Shown in pieces: positions 13,978 to 22,912 of a stretch of DNA of 64,000 nt (positions are counted from its first letter, which is position 1; each line of letters begins with the position of its first letter). Source of the DNA: Phycisphaeraceae bacterium (lineage in GTDB: Bacteria; Planctomycetota; Phycisphaerae; Phycisphaerales; UBA1924); NCBI GenBank assembly GCA_019636695.1, contig JAHBXD010000002.1:310001-374000 (forward strand). The letters run 5' to 3'. Below the pieces are notes generated by a model. That model was not told the origin of the DNA. It saw nothing but the letters and a program-made list of their open reading frames with translations, and did not search any database. Made by a program: the position numbers and the translations under genes.

Positions 13978-14059
13978 GCCCGACAAAGGCAACACCTCGG
14001 AACGGTTCGAACCCGAACCGGAACACGCGCCGGGGTTTTCTCTAGGCCGCCACGCCCTG

Positions 14060-15034
14060 TTATCGGCCGAATGCCCGGCGGCGCAACGCATCGCCGAGTG
14101 GCTGAGCAATGAAGTCGTCAAGCCCGCGCTCGACCCCCTTCTGCATGTTGAGCAGGGCGATCCGGTCTCGCCCCTGGGCCTGCATGACCACCGTCAACGC
14201 CAGCCACGGCGAAGCGCTCTCCCCGGCATTGGCATAGGCCGAAACCCGCCGCACCAGCGCTGCCAGGCGATCACCCCCCCGCCGCCCAAGCACTGAAGTA
14301 TCAAAGGATTCATCTGCAAGCGTCGGGTTCATGGTGTACGCCTCGCGGATGACCGCAATGCCGTCGGCAAGTCGCCCGGCCTCTAACAACGCCAAACCCA
14401 ACTCGCGCAAAGCCCGCGAATCCTGGTGGTTTTCACGTAGATGATCGCGATAGAACGTGATGGCACGCTCTGTCTCCCCCGCGGCCAAGTGCGACCGAGC
14501 CTCTTCAAGCGGCGTGGGGGGAACAGGCGGAGGTGCCGGAGGCGCAGGCGTCGGTGCCGCCATCACCATGGGTTGAACCCCCCACTGCGGCGCATAGGTC
14601 ACCGGCGTCGCGTAGTACGGCGCATTCAGGCCTGCGTAGGAGTAGCCGTCGTACCAGCCCCGAACCGGCCAGCCTGATCGATACGTCCGATAAGGCCAAT
14701 AGATGGCTGTCGGAGTCTCGGGACATGGCTTCGAGATCACTTGGTCACCAAGGTGAACCCCCACGCTCCACTTGTCGCCCTGGTATTGACCCCGAATCGA
14801 CAACCCCGAGCCGGTCGTGATCACCGGCACTGGCCGGATGACCCGCGGCACACAGTGCCGCGGCGGCCGCACCACCGGCTGCGTGACAACCGGAGAAGTC
14901 GTATAGCGGATCGGGGCGTTCCAACTCTGGGGGGAATTCCCGAATTTCGGGCCACCGACCACAACGCCCGGCCCGGCGCAGGCAGGGAAGCTCATGAGCG
15001 CGAGGACTGCACAACTACGCAGGCAAGAAGTCAT
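14060..15034 (-). CDS. Secreted TPR-type protein with Pro-rich linker
   Basis: A 324-residue protein I cannot name. The ATG at 15032-15034 opens a signal peptide (MTSCLRSCAVLALMSFPACA). Residues up to about 165 are rich in Tyr, Pro, Gly and Trp with no known domain. A Pro/Ala linker follows (TPAPPAPPPVPPTP). The C-terminal half is helical and TPR-like: EEARSHLAAGETERAITFY and SRALRELGLALLEAGR look like successive helix pairs. Planctomycetes have many such envelope proteins. The Cys in FPACAGP could act as a lipobox, so lipid anchoring is possible. It lies upstream of the ribosomal operon, on the same strand but beyond a promoter candidate. Confidence 0.7.
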   Translation of the reverse strand: MTSCLRSCAVLALMSFPACAGPGVVVGGPKFGNSPQSWNAPIRYTTSPVVTQPVVRPPRHCVPRVIRPVPVITTGSGLSIRGQYQGDKWSVGVHLGDQVISKPCPETPTAIYWPYRTYRSGWPVRGWYDGYSYAGLNAPYYATPVTYAPQWGVQPMVMAAPTPAPPAPPPVPPTPLEEARSHLAAGETERAITFYRDHLRENHQDSRALRELGLALLEAGRLADGIAVIREAYTMNPTLADESFDTSVLGRRGGDRLAALVRRVSAYANAGESASPWLALTVVMQAQGRDRIALLNMQKGVERGLDDFIAQPLGDALRRRAFGR

Positions 15035-15311
15035 GGAAGTACCCTTTGCATTTGGGCGCCGACGATCGAGCATACCCAACGCGCGGTGCGCGCATCCCCT
15101 CCCTGCTCTTTCAGACGCCCGAGCCGCTCGATTTGTTCCTGCGGGATGAACTCGACGCGGCAGACCTGCCTCCTCGCGTGCATTTCAGGGAAACCCCCAG
15201 GTGCAGGGCAGCCTCATGCCGCAGCAAGAGGCCACTGGGTCATTTTACCTATGTATGCCCGAGGAGCGACGCAGACCCGAAGTCGGTGTTATTTCGCTAG
15301 GATGGCCCTCA

Positions 15312-15950
15312 ATGGATGTGCCGGCTCCTGTTTCGTGCCGCTCGAGGGTCGCATGGCGACGGGCCTTGGGCTGTCTGGTTCTGATCGCGCTCGCGGGCAC
15401 TTGGTTGCCGGGTTGCAGCACCGTGGCCCGGCCGTATCGCCTGGCGAGCATCACCACCAGTGATGAACTTCGCCCCTCGCTGGTCTCGCGTTTTTACTCG
15501 GTCTCGGATGCGAACACTTTTGATCTCTACCTGACCGACCTGCCGCCCGCCGCGCTGCGCCCTGGGGCATCACTGGCCGGCGTTTCGGGACACCTGGTGC
15601 GAATTCACGTTTTCGTGGTTCCGCGTGCCGGGCGCACGCCGATCGACACCGACGCGTTCAACGCGGCGGTAACGCATGTCATCGTCAGTTCGGGCCAGAT
15701 CGGGGTGTATGCGGGAGGCGGGTTTGTCATCCCCGAGAATTCGATCGGCGCTTCGGAACTTCGGGCGCGGCTTGCGGGGGGGACAGTGCGGTTCGAGGCC
15801 GGAACGAGCGGGTTTACCGACCGTCTCGGCGCCTCGACCGTTTCGGGGATGCTTCGGACAACGCGCAATCCATCCATGGCCGAGACGGCCAAGGCGCGTC
15901 TGGACGAGTTGGCGCGTCAGGCGAGGGGAAGTGGCGCGATCGGCAATTGA
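15312..15950 (+). CDS. Lipoprotein of unknown function
   Basis: A 212-residue protein with an N-terminal basic stretch, a hydrophobic core (CLVLIALAG) and a lipobox LPGC at about residues 33-36, indicating export and lipid attachment. The remainder is rich in Val, Ser and Ala with beta-type patterns (LVRIHVFVVP, VTHVIVSSGQIGVYAGGG). I do not recognise a family. I chose the ATG at 15312-15314 because it directly precedes the basic part of the signal sequence; the frame is open further upstream. The upstream 278 bases (15035-15311) hold no gene and should contain the divergent promoters for this gene and the TPR protein. The gene converges on infA, 8 bases apart. Confidence 0.65.
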   Translation: MDVPAPVSCRSRVAWRRALGCLVLIALAGTWLPGCSTVARPYRLASITTSDELRPSLVSRFYSVSDANTFDLYLTDLPPAALRPGASLAGVSGHLVRIHVFVVPRAGRTPIDTDAFNAAVTHVIVSSGQIGVYAGGGFVIPENSIGASELRARLAGGTVRFEAGTSGFTDRLGASTVSGMLRTTRNPSMAETAKARLDELARQARGSGAIGN

Positions 15951-15958
15951 TCAGCCAA

Positions 15959-16186
15959 TCAGCGGCCGCGGAAGGTGATGCGCCCCTTGGTCAGGTCGTA
16001 GGGGCTCATTTCGACGGTGACGGTGTCGCCGGGGAGAATACGGATGAAGTGCTTGCGCATTTTTCCGGAGACGTAGGCGAGGATCTCGGTTTTCTGCTCG
16101 TTGGGCAGGCGAACCTTGAACATGGCGTTGGGCAGGGCCTCAACGACCACGGCTTCCATGGTGAATTTATCGTCCTGTCTGGCCAT
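15959..16186 (-). CDS. infA: Translation initiation factor IF-1
   Basis: A 75-residue single OB-fold protein that binds the ribosomal A site during initiation. The usual IF-1 pattern is complete: [17 protein letters not shown], then [20 protein letters not shown], then [13 protein letters not shown], followed by GR. Length is normal for the family. It stands alone, not next to rpmJ or rpsM as in many bacteria. Confidence 0.97.
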   Translation of the reverse strand: MARQDDKFTMEAVVVEALPNAMFKVRLPNEQKTEILAYVSGKMRKHFIRILPGDTVTVEMSPYDLTKGRITFRGR

Positions 16187-16280
16187 GCGCTCCCTTTGAT
16201 CGGCCCGGATTGAACCAGACCGATCGTTGCCCGGACAGATGGTCGGGTCAAACGGGAAAGAGCAGATTCGGACTACGAGG

Positions 16281-16952
16281 TTAGGAATCGGAGATGCTGA
16301 TCAAGCGGCTCCACTGTTCTTCGGTGAAACCGTGGAGGCCGCGTTCGACGACGAACCGGACAACCTCGGCCCGGTTGGAAAGGCGCAGTTTGGCGTGGAT
16401 GGACTCGATCTGGCGTTCGACGGTGCTGACCGAACGCCCTTGACGTTCGGCGATCTCTCTGGCGGAGAGGCCGTGCGCCAGCGGGTGGAGCACTTGCAGC
16501 TCGCGGCGGCTCAGCGTCTGAAGGTCGGCGAGTTCGCCCGCGCTCGCGATGGGGATGTCGTTAAAGCGTGCATCGGTGTCGCCGCTGAACCAGGGCGACA
16601 TGGTGATGAAGATGCCGGGCGTGCCGAAGGATGCAGGATCGAGCGGCCAGACGCGGGTGAGATAGCGTTTGCCCTTCCAGAGTTGCACATAATCGACGAC
16701 ACGGTCGCCTCGCAGGGCAGGCTCAAACAGACGCGCGCGTTCCTCGGCCTGGGCCTTCGGATGAATATCGGTCAGCAGTGAACCACGGAGTTGATCGCGT
16801 GATGAACCGTGCGCCCGAGCATATTCATCGTTGCACCAGACGAGCCTGAGCCGGTCGTCCCGCACGACCGCGCAGACGCCGGGCGTGACGATGCGCTCGA
16901 TCACCGCAGGCGAGATGGAAACCGGGCGTATGCCGCCCTCGTCGTCTGTCAT
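16281..16952 (-). CDS. PAS-LuxR family transcriptional regulator, copy 1
   Basis: A 223-residue regulator. The N-terminal part (about 15-130) looks like a PAS sensor: [20 protein letters not shown] is the typical opening strand-helix pattern, and the PAS core continues to [12 protein letters not shown]. The C-terminal part (about 150-215) is a LuxR/GerE helix-turn-helix: [19 protein letters not shown], then [16 protein letters not shown], then [13 protein letters not shown]. There is no receiver domain with a phosphorylatable Asp, so it probably senses a ligand or redox state through the PAS domain. It is the third in transcription order of three tandem paralogues. Confidence 0.85.
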   Translation of the reverse strand: MTDDEGGIRPVSISPAVIERIVTPGVCAVVRDDRLRLVWCNDEYARAHGSSRDQLRGSLLTDIHPKAQAEERARLFEPALRGDRVVDYVQLWKGKRYLTRVWPLDPASFGTPGIFITMSPWFSGDTDARFNDIPIASAGELADLQTLSRRELQVLHPLAHGLSAREIAERQGRSVSTVERQIESIHAKLRLSNRAEVVRFVVERGLHGFTEEQWSRLISISDS

Positions 16953-17011
16953 TCGGTTGCCCCCTGACGCGATCGCGTGTCAGCGTAGGGTACAGAGCGC
17001 AGGACAGACGG

Positions 17012-17049
17012 AAAAAATCAAAAATGCGCCGACCGAACATGTTTCGATC
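17012..17049 (-). terminator. Possible terminator after PAS-LuxR copy 2
   Basis: On the minus strand a 7-bp stem (17043-17049 with 17031-17037, one T-G pair) is followed after 6 bases by two T-runs, TTTTT and TTTTTT, at 17012-17024. It lies 55 bases after the stop of the gene ending at 17104. Confidence 0.4.
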
Positions 17050-17103
17050 AAGGCTGATATACGGAGATGCACCCAGAACCGCGTGCCGCCGAAGACGTGC
17101 CGC

Positions 17104-17775
17104 TTATTTTCGTGTCGATTCAATCATGAGCGTCCACTCTTCGGGCGTAAACCCCAGAAGCCCGCGCTCGACGACAAATCGGACAAGTTCAGCCCGATTC
17201 GAAAACCCGAGTTTGGCGTGAATCGACTCGATGTGCCGCTCAATCGTGCTGGGCGCCCGAAAGAGTTTTGCCGCGATTTCCTTGGCCGAAAGCCCCGTCG
17301 CAAGGTGGTAGAGCACTTCGAGTTCGCGATCGCTGAGCACCTCGAGATCGTGGTAATCGGCCTGACCGGCAACCGGAAACAGATCGCCCTCTTCCATCGC
17401 CGGGGCTTCGAGCGCAGGGGTGATGAGAATGAACACCCCTCTGCATCCGAATGAATCAGGATCAAGCGGCCACGCGCGTGTGAACCGGCGCTGCCCGCGC
17501 AATAACTGGTAATACGCGACGGTCGATTCACCCCGTATCGCCGGCCCGAGCCGTTCGATGCGATCCTGCACGAACGCGGCCGGGAAATGCGGCGTGAGGT
17601 CGGTGCCGAGGGCCTGCTCAAGCGTCTGGCCGAGGAAGCGTAAAAACTCTTCGTTCGCCCAGAGCAGGCGGAGGTTCTCGTCGCGCGCCATGGCAAAGAC
17701 ATCCTGGATGCCATCGAACGGTGCGAACAACTCCGGTGACATGACGGGAACACGCATGGACGCATGAGAACACAT
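17104..17775 (-). CDS. PAS-LuxR family transcriptional regulator, copy 2
   Basis: A paralogue of its two neighbours, 223 residues from the ATG at 17773-17775, which has an AAAGG-type site upstream; the frame is open back into the next gene but that part is unrelated. PAS domain about residues 20-130 (DVFAMARDENLRLLWANEEFL), ending in GCRGVFILITP. LuxR helix-turn-helix about 150-215 ([40 protein letters not shown]). It has a shorter match to the other copies in the centre: RGQRRFTRAWPLDPDSFG replaces [18 protein letters not shown]. It is 55 bases downstream of copy 3, and an ATCGTG/CACGAT inverted repeat (17794-17812) lies in that gap. Confidence 0.85.
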   Translation of the reverse strand: MCSHASMRVPVMSPELFAPFDGIQDVFAMARDENLRLLWANEEFLRFLGQTLEQALGTDLTPHFPAAFVQDRIERLGPAIRGESTVAYYQLLRGQRRFTRAWPLDPDSFGCRGVFILITPALEAPAMEEGDLFPVAGQADYHDLEVLSDRELEVLYHLATGLSAKEIAAKLFRAPSTIERHIESIHAKLGFSNRAELVRFVVERGLLGFTPEEWTLMIESTRK

Positions 17776-17830
17776 GACGTTGCCTTTCCCTGCATCGTGA
17801 GAGAACCACGATTTACACGGCGACCGACCC

Positions 17831-18514
17831 TCAGCCTTGATGCTCCTGGATGAACCGCTGCCATTGCGCTTCGGAAAATGCCAGCAACCCGCGCTCGACA
17901 AAGAACCGCACAACCTCGGCACGGTTGCTGAACCCGAGTTTGGCATGAATCGACTCGATGTGCCGCTCGATCGTGCTGACGGATCGGAAGAACCTGGAGG
18001 CGATATCCTTCGCCGACATGCCGAGCGCGAGTTGATAAAGCACTTCCAACTCGCGCCGACTGAGCACGGTCAGTTCCGCAAGTTCGGGCGACGCCACGAT
18101 CGGCAGGTCTTCGTACGGGGTGTTCTCGACTTCCGCCTGCCAAGGGGCAAGCACAACAAAGATGCCCGGGACACCGAACGACGCCGGATCGAGCGGCCAC
18201 ACCCGCGTCAGATATCGCTTGCCCTTCCACAATTGAAAGTACGCGACGACACGTTCGCCCCGGATCGCCGGCTCCATCATCCGGATCCGTTCCTCAGCCA
18301 AAGGTGCGGGGAGGATGTCATGAAGGGTCGTCCCGAGCATCTCCGCCGGCGTTTTGCCGTTCTGCCGGGCGAACTCGTCGTTCGTCCAGAGGACACGCAT
18401 GTCAAGATCCCGAGCGATCGCCGCCATACCTGGCTGCTCAAGCACCCGAAATGCTTCGAGTGACATGCTTCGTGGCGTGGTATCGGCGGCGTTCGTGGGA
18501 ATCTCCTTTCCCAT
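17831..18514 (-). CDS. PAS-LuxR family transcriptional regulator, copy 3
   Basis: A 227-residue member of the tandem triplet and the first in transcription order. The PAS part covers about residues 20-135 (MAAIARDLDMRVLWTNDEFA, and [18 protein letters not shown], shared with copy 1). The LuxR helix-turn-helix covers about 155-220, with LSRRELEVLYQLALGMSAKD and [20 protein letters not shown]. The ATG at 18512-18514 has only a weak ribosome binding site; an ATG 16 codons later is an alternative. The spacer upstream is AT-rich for this genome, with a TAAAAT -10-like box and an 8-bp inverted repeat. Confidence 0.85.
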   Translation of the reverse strand: MGKEIPTNAADTTPRSMSLEAFRVLEQPGMAAIARDLDMRVLWTNDEFARQNGKTPAEMLGTTLHDILPAPLAEERIRMMEPAIRGERVVAYFQLWKGKRYLTRVWPLDPASFGVPGIFVVLAPWQAEVENTPYEDLPIVASPELAELTVLSRRELEVLYQLALGMSAKDIASRFFRSVSTIERHIESIHAKLGFSNRAEVVRFFVERGLLAFSEAQWQRFIQEHQG

Positions 18515-18571
18515 GAGAACCCAGCAGTGAGCATTTTACCCCACTCGCGGACGCGCCGTTATCGCATATTA

Positions 18572-18593
18572 GGATATTTAGAGGGAAATATCC
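18572..18593. promoter_or_regulatory. Perfect inverted repeat upstream of the PAS-LuxR triplet (operator candidate)
   Basis: GGATATTT and AAATATCC form a perfect 8-bp dyad with a 6-base centre, 58 bases upstream of the first PAS-LuxR start and 26 bases after the mcsB stop. The AT-rich composition, dyad symmetry and position fit a binding site for a dimeric helix-turn-helix protein, possibly autoregulation. It has no T-run and is too AT-rich for a strong terminator. Confidence 0.4.
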
Positions 18594-18618
18594 CCATCTT
18601 CCTGACAGTCACGCTGGA

Positions 18619-19752
18619 TCAGGTAACCGAGGCAAGCTCCCGCCGCAGGAGGTCAGCGCGCCCGGCGCGGCGTTCGGCCTGGTTCATCTCGCGCCCGGCG
18701 AGCCGCTGCAAGTGGGCGGGCTGGATGACCAGCATGAGGTGCGTGACATGCTGATGGTCGATGCCGGGCATCAGGCCGAGGACCGCCCCAAGCCGTACGC
18801 GGCTGAGGCATTCCATGGCTTCTTCGGAGGACATCAGCCGTGCGTGGCGCAGAACACCGAGTGCTCGATAGGCCTGATCGGCGACGAGATCGCCCCGCCG
18901 CTCGACGAGCTGCCTTCGGGCGAGGCGTTCGTATTCGACGACGCGGGGGATGATTTCGTGCTCCATATCGTGAAGCAGGAAATGCTCGGCCTTGCCCAGG
19001 GTTGTCTGGTTGGAGAGCTGATAGAAATCGCCGACGGCCTCGGACCCTTCGCCGTAAAACCCGCGGATGGCCAGGGCCATATCGCCGGCGGCGCGCTTGA
19101 CCTTGTCAATTTCGTTGGCCATTTTGAGGGCGGGCAGGTGGAGCATGACGCTGAAGCGCGCCCCCGTGCCGACATTTGTCGGACATGCGGTGAGATAGCC
19201 GAAGCGAGGGCTGAAGGCATAATCGAGGCGGCGCTCGATCTTGTCATCGACTTCGTCGGCTTCGCGGAGCGCATCGGCAAGATCGAACCCGGTGCGCATG
19301 ACCTGGATGCGCAGATGGTCTTCCTCGTTCACCATGATGCTGAGCTGTTCGTGGGGCATGGCGACGGCCACGCCGCGAGGTTCTTCGGGTCCGCCGCTGG
19401 CGACCCCGAGCTTGCCCTTGGCGTGCTGCTTGCTGATGAGGTGCCGCTCGACGAGGAGCGATCGATCGATCGGCGCGGCATGGTGCAGGTCGATCCAGAG
19501 CATGCGCTCGGCAAGGCCGGCGTTGAGAATTCGATCGCGGCAGAGATCGAGCACGCAGACTCTGTCTGATCGGCTGGCGCGGTTGGGGAAGGGGAACCCG
19601 GCGAGGTTGCGCGCGAGCCTGACGCGCGAACTGAGCACCACATCGCTGAGGCGTCCTTCGCCGCGGAGCCACTCGACCCGCGAGCGATGCAGATCGATCT
19701 GTCGGACCTGACCCTGCCCATCGGGGCCGCGGCCGGGGGCGTCTGTGCTCAT
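18619..19752 (-). CDS. mcsB: Protein arginine kinase McsB
   Basis: A 377-residue enzyme related to phosphagen (creatine/arginine) kinases that phosphorylates arginine residues of proteins and marks them for Clp proteolysis in Firmicutes. Visible family signatures: SSRVRLARNLAGFPFP at about residues 41-56 (nucleotide-binding Arg residues), NEEDHLRI at about 140-147 (catalytic glutamates), and LTACPTNVGTGAR at about 186-198 (the active-site Cys loop of the superfamily). It is slightly longer than the Bacillus protein. It overlaps mcsA by 4 bases (ATGA), so the pair is translationally coupled. No clpC gene is in the window; clpB is 28 kb away. Confidence 0.93.
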   Translation of the reverse strand: MSTDAPGRGPDGQGQVRQIDLHRSRVEWLRGEGRLSDVVLSSRVRLARNLAGFPFPNRASRSDRVCVLDLCRDRILNAGLAERMLWIDLHHAAPIDRSLLVERHLISKQHAKGKLGVASGGPEEPRGVAVAMPHEQLSIMVNEEDHLRIQVMRTGFDLADALREADEVDDKIERRLDYAFSPRFGYLTACPTNVGTGARFSVMLHLPALKMANEIDKVKRAAGDMALAIRGFYGEGSEAVGDFYQLSNQTTLGKAEHFLLHDMEHEIIPRVVEYERLARRQLVERRGDLVADQAYRALGVLRHARLMSSEEAMECLSRVRLGAVLGLMPGIDHQHVTHLMLVIQPAHLQRLAGREMNQAERRAGRADLLRRELASVT

Positions 19753-20330
19753 GCCGGGTTCTCCTCGGCCTCGGCTTCGCCGAGTGAGCGCATTTCATCA
19801 CGGATGCGTGCGGCCCGTTCGTACTGCTCGGCACGGATCGCCTCTTCAAGCTGGCGGCGGAGCATCGACACGCGTTCTGCTCGCTCGCGGGCGCTGCCGA
19901 GGATCGCCTCGACCGTGCGCCTGCCGCCGCCCTCGCGCGAGGCTTCGAGCGCGCGGCGGGGGATTTTGCCGACGTGGTGGGTCGCCCCTTCGTGGGCGCG
20001 CTCGATGATGGGACCGAGTTGCGACTCCATCTGCACATAGCACTCGGGGCACCCCAGGAGTGCGTGTTGTTTGAAGTCGGCGAAGGTCATGCCACAGGCT
20101 TCGCACTTGAGCGGCCGAGCCTGCTCAGCCGCACCCTTGCGCGCCCCGGGCACAACGAGGCCCTGCATGGCCTGGATGTTGCTGAGAATCTGGTTGACCG
20201 CGTTGGTAGGCGCGGGATCGATGTTGTGCTTCTTGGAGCACTCTTTGCAGAGGTGACGCTCGATCTTCTTGCCGCCCTGGATGGTGACCTCGTGGGTGAT
20301 GGCCGGGTTGTTGCAATGATCGCACTTCAT
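19749..20330 (-). CDS. mcsA: McsA-like zinc-binding activator of McsB
   Basis: A 193-residue protein with the McsA layout. The N-terminus has a first metal site, MKCDHCNNPA then HLCKECSKKH (CxxC...CxxC, residues 3-30). A second follows at CEACGMTFADF and GCPECYVQ (about 75-100). The C-terminal part is a UvrB/UvrC (UVR) motif: LRRQLEEAIRAEQYERAARI, then RDEMRSL. In Firmicutes McsA binds and stimulates McsB and helps deliver clients to ClpC. The gene overlaps mcsB by 4 bases. A 219-base spacer separates it from the divergent peptidase gene and should contain both promoters. Confidence 0.9.
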   Translation of the reverse strand: MKCDHCNNPAITHEVTIQGGKKIERHLCKECSKKHNIDPAPTNAVNQILSNIQAMQGLVVPGARKGAAEQARPLKCEACGMTFADFKQHALLGCPECYVQMESQLGPIIERAHEGATHHVGKIPRRALEASREGGGRRTVEAILGSARERAERVSMLRRQLEEAIRAEQYERAARIRDEMRSLGEAEAEENPA

Positions 20331-20549
20331 GGCTCTTACCCAGTCGCCCTCGTGGAACCGGGGATTCTAGGAGGGTGCCGAGCCGACCTGACAGGCTCAA
20401 ACGACCCTTGCGACCGGAAGAGCCATGATGTGCCCGACTCGATCCTCAACAGGAACTCAGGCCGGGCCGGAGACTTCCGGTCCTTCACGCCGTCCGGTCC
20501 TCAGGTACGATCGTCTCCCCCGGGAGCCGCCCCGGGATGGAGCATCCGG

Positions 20550-22697
20550 ATGCCGCTGACCTCTTGCAGACGTCTTCTTTCCTCAGCACTCGTGGGTATC
20601 TCGGTGGTGCTTGCGGCGTGCGCACATCGACCCGCGAGCGGGCCAGGGCCGAGTGAAGCGCCGCTCGGCGAGCCGGCGCTTCAGGCAGCGCGGCCCGCCG
20701 CGACACCCGGAGCGATGTTTGCGCCTCTGCCTTGGCGCCCCCCGACGGATGCACGGCTCGCCAGCGGCGTACCTGGGCATGCCTATTGGCAAAACACGGC
20801 TGATTATGTCATTGCCGTCGAACTGGACGCGGAGCACCGGCGATTGAGCGGTCGGCAGGTGGTGACCTATACCAACCATTCGCCCGATCGACTCGATTAC
20901 ATCTGGGTGCACCTTGAGCAGAATCTATTCCACCCGATGAGCAAGGGCGCGCGGCTGACACGCCCCGGCGGGCGTTTCGGCAATCGGGACGATCATGAAG
21001 GGGGCCTGATTCTCGGCCCGGTGGTCGAACTGCGCACGGGCGAGCGGCCGAGCGAATCGAGACCTGCGCCGAACGACAACCGCACGCTCGTGCAGCCCGA
21101 GACCGTTTCATGGCAGGATCTCGTCGGGCCGAATGCCGGGCCGATCGAGCCGGCGATCCTTGACATGAACGTGTTCGACACCGTGGGGCGGATTGATCTT
21201 GCCGAGCCGCTGCAACCCGGGGGCATCATTCGCCTGGCCTTTGAGTTCACTTTCGAGATTCCGGCGTACGGCTCAGACCGCCTGGGCATCGAGCGCGTGG
21301 AGCAAGGCACGATTTTCCAGATCGCGCAATGGTTCCCCGCGATCTGTAAATATGACGATGTTCACGGATGGAATCATCTTCCTTATCTCGGCCAAGGAGA
21401 ATTCTTTACCGATTTCGGGACATACGAAGTGTTCATCACCGTGCCGCGGAACCACCTCGTCGCCGCGACGGGGGTGCTTCAGAATGAAGCGCAGGTGCTG
21501 ACACCCGCGCAGACCGCCCGGCTTGAACAGGCAAGGCGGACTTCGCGCACGGTGCTCGTTCGCAGCGCCGATGAAGTCGGTGACCCCCAAAGCCGCCCGG
21601 CAGGCGCCGGACCGCTGACCTGGCATTTCAAAGCGCACGATGTGCGCACGTTTGCATGGGCGAGCAGCGAGGCCTTCATCTGGGATGCCGCGACAGTGCA
21701 CGATTCGAGCGTGCGAACGCTGGTGCATTCGTTCTATCCGGCTGAGGCGCTGCCCCTGTGGGGACAGAGCACCGACATGCTGCGGTTTGCGATCGAGGGA
21801 TACAACGCACGCTGGTTTGAGTATCCGTATCCGACCGCGATCAACGTCAACGGCATCGTGGGAGGCATGGAATATCCCATGATCGTCTTCTGCCGCGAGC
21901 GGCGGAACGAGCGCGGGCTGTACGGCGTCACCACGCACGAGATCGGGCACAATTGGTTCCCGATGATCGTGAATACCGACGAGAAGCGGTATGCATGGAT
22001 GGACGAGGGCTTGACCACGTTCATCAACTACTACTCGACGCTCGAACGCTATCCCGATGACGAACCGCGCCGGGGCAATGCGCGCCCCTTCGTTCCCTCG
22101 ATGCTGCGCGATGATCAACAACCGCTGATGACGCCCTCTGACCAGGTGCGGCCCGGGGCACTCGGCATGCTGATGTATGCCAAGACAGCCGTCGGCCTCG
22201 TGATGCTCCGCGAGTACATCCTCGGGCCGGAACGCTTCGATTTCGCCTTCAGGCGCTATATCCGCGAGTGGGCCTTCAAAAGCCCGCAGCCTGAAGACTT
22301 CTTTCGGTGCATGCAGGATGCTTCGGGCGAAGACCTGACATGGTTCTGGCGCGGGTGGTTCTATGAAACAGGGCTGCTCGACCAGGCCGTAACCGCAGTC
22401 GAGCCGGAGCGTGATCGTGCCGGCAACCCGACCGGCGACATGCTGGTCACCTTCGAGAACCTCCGCGAACTGGTGATGCCCCTCGAGTATGACGTTTTCT
22501 TCGCCGACGGCTCAGTCCGCCGGCACATGCTGCCGGTTGAGGCATGGTACACGACCAACCGCTGGGTGACACGCGTGCGCACCGACGGCCGCACGATCGT
22601 TCGCATCATCGTCGACCCGCGCGAACTGCTGCCCGACATCAACCCCGACAACAACGTGTGGGAGCAGCCGGTCGTGATTGTCCCTCCTGCGCCATGA
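20550..22697 (+). CDS. M1-family zinc metallopeptidase, lipoprotein
   Basis: A 715-residue exported peptidase. The N-terminus has a hydrophobic core and a lipobox LAAC (residues 21-24), so it should be lipid-anchored outside the cytoplasm. The zinc site is complete: H463-E-I-G-H467 followed by E486 in DEGLTTF, giving HExxH-x18-E of the M1 (aminopeptidase N) family. The exopeptidase motif is present in the form GGMEYP about 25 residues before it. A beta-rich N-terminal domain precedes the catalytic part, as in the family. It is divergent from mcsA. Likely role: trimming peptides in the periplasm or at the cell surface. I chose the ATG directly before the signal sequence. Confidence 0.88.
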   Translation: MPLTSCRRLLSSALVGISVVLAACAHRPASGPGPSEAPLGEPALQAARPAATPGAMFAPLPWRPPTDARLASGVPGHAYWQNTADYVIAVELDAEHRRLSGRQVVTYTNHSPDRLDYIWVHLEQNLFHPMSKGARLTRPGGRFGNRDDHEGGLILGPVVELRTGERPSESRPAPNDNRTLVQPETVSWQDLVGPNAGPIEPAILDMNVFDTVGRIDLAEPLQPGGIIRLAFEFTFEIPAYGSDRLGIERVEQGTIFQIAQWFPAICKYDDVHGWNHLPYLGQGEFFTDFGTYEVFITVPRNHLVAATGVLQNEAQVLTPAQTARLEQARRTSRTVLVRSADEVGDPQSRPAGAGPLTWHFKAHDVRTFAWASSEAFIWDAATVHDSSVRTLVHSFYPAEALPLWGQSTDMLRFAIEGYNARWFEYPYPTAINVNGIVGGMEYPMIVFCRERRNERGLYGVTTHEIGHNWFPMIVNTDEKRYAWMDEGLTTFINYYSTLERYPDDEPRRGNARPFVPSMLRDDQQPLMTPSDQVRPGALGMLMYAKTAVGLVMLREYILGPERFDFAFRRYIREWAFKSPQPEDFFRCMQDASGEDLTWFWRGWFYETGLLDQAVTAVEPERDRAGNPTGDMLVTFENLRELVMPLEYDVFFADGSVRRHMLPVEAWYTTNRWVTRVRTDGRTIVRIIVDPRELLPDINPDNNVWEQPVVIVPPAP

Positions 22698-22912
22698 GCA
22701 ACCGGCGACTACCGCAATGGGCTACACGAGCTATCTGCACGCCGATCGGCACCGTAGGCACACTGGTCACCCGCCTTGGCACTTGCTCTTGTTTCTGCTC
22801 GCATGACGTTCCGGTCTTCCCACGGCATCGTCAGCCTACATAACGCTGTTCAAAGAACCGCTATCCTCTTAGAGATCGGGCAGTCACCCCGCTTTCGCCC
22901 AATCAGGAGCCG

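Noticed and set aside
13990-14040. Possible tRNA suggested by a GGTTCGAACCC T-loop-like string upstream of rplK
   Set aside because: The flanking 5-base arms do not pair properly and no acceptor or anticodon arms are found on either strand.
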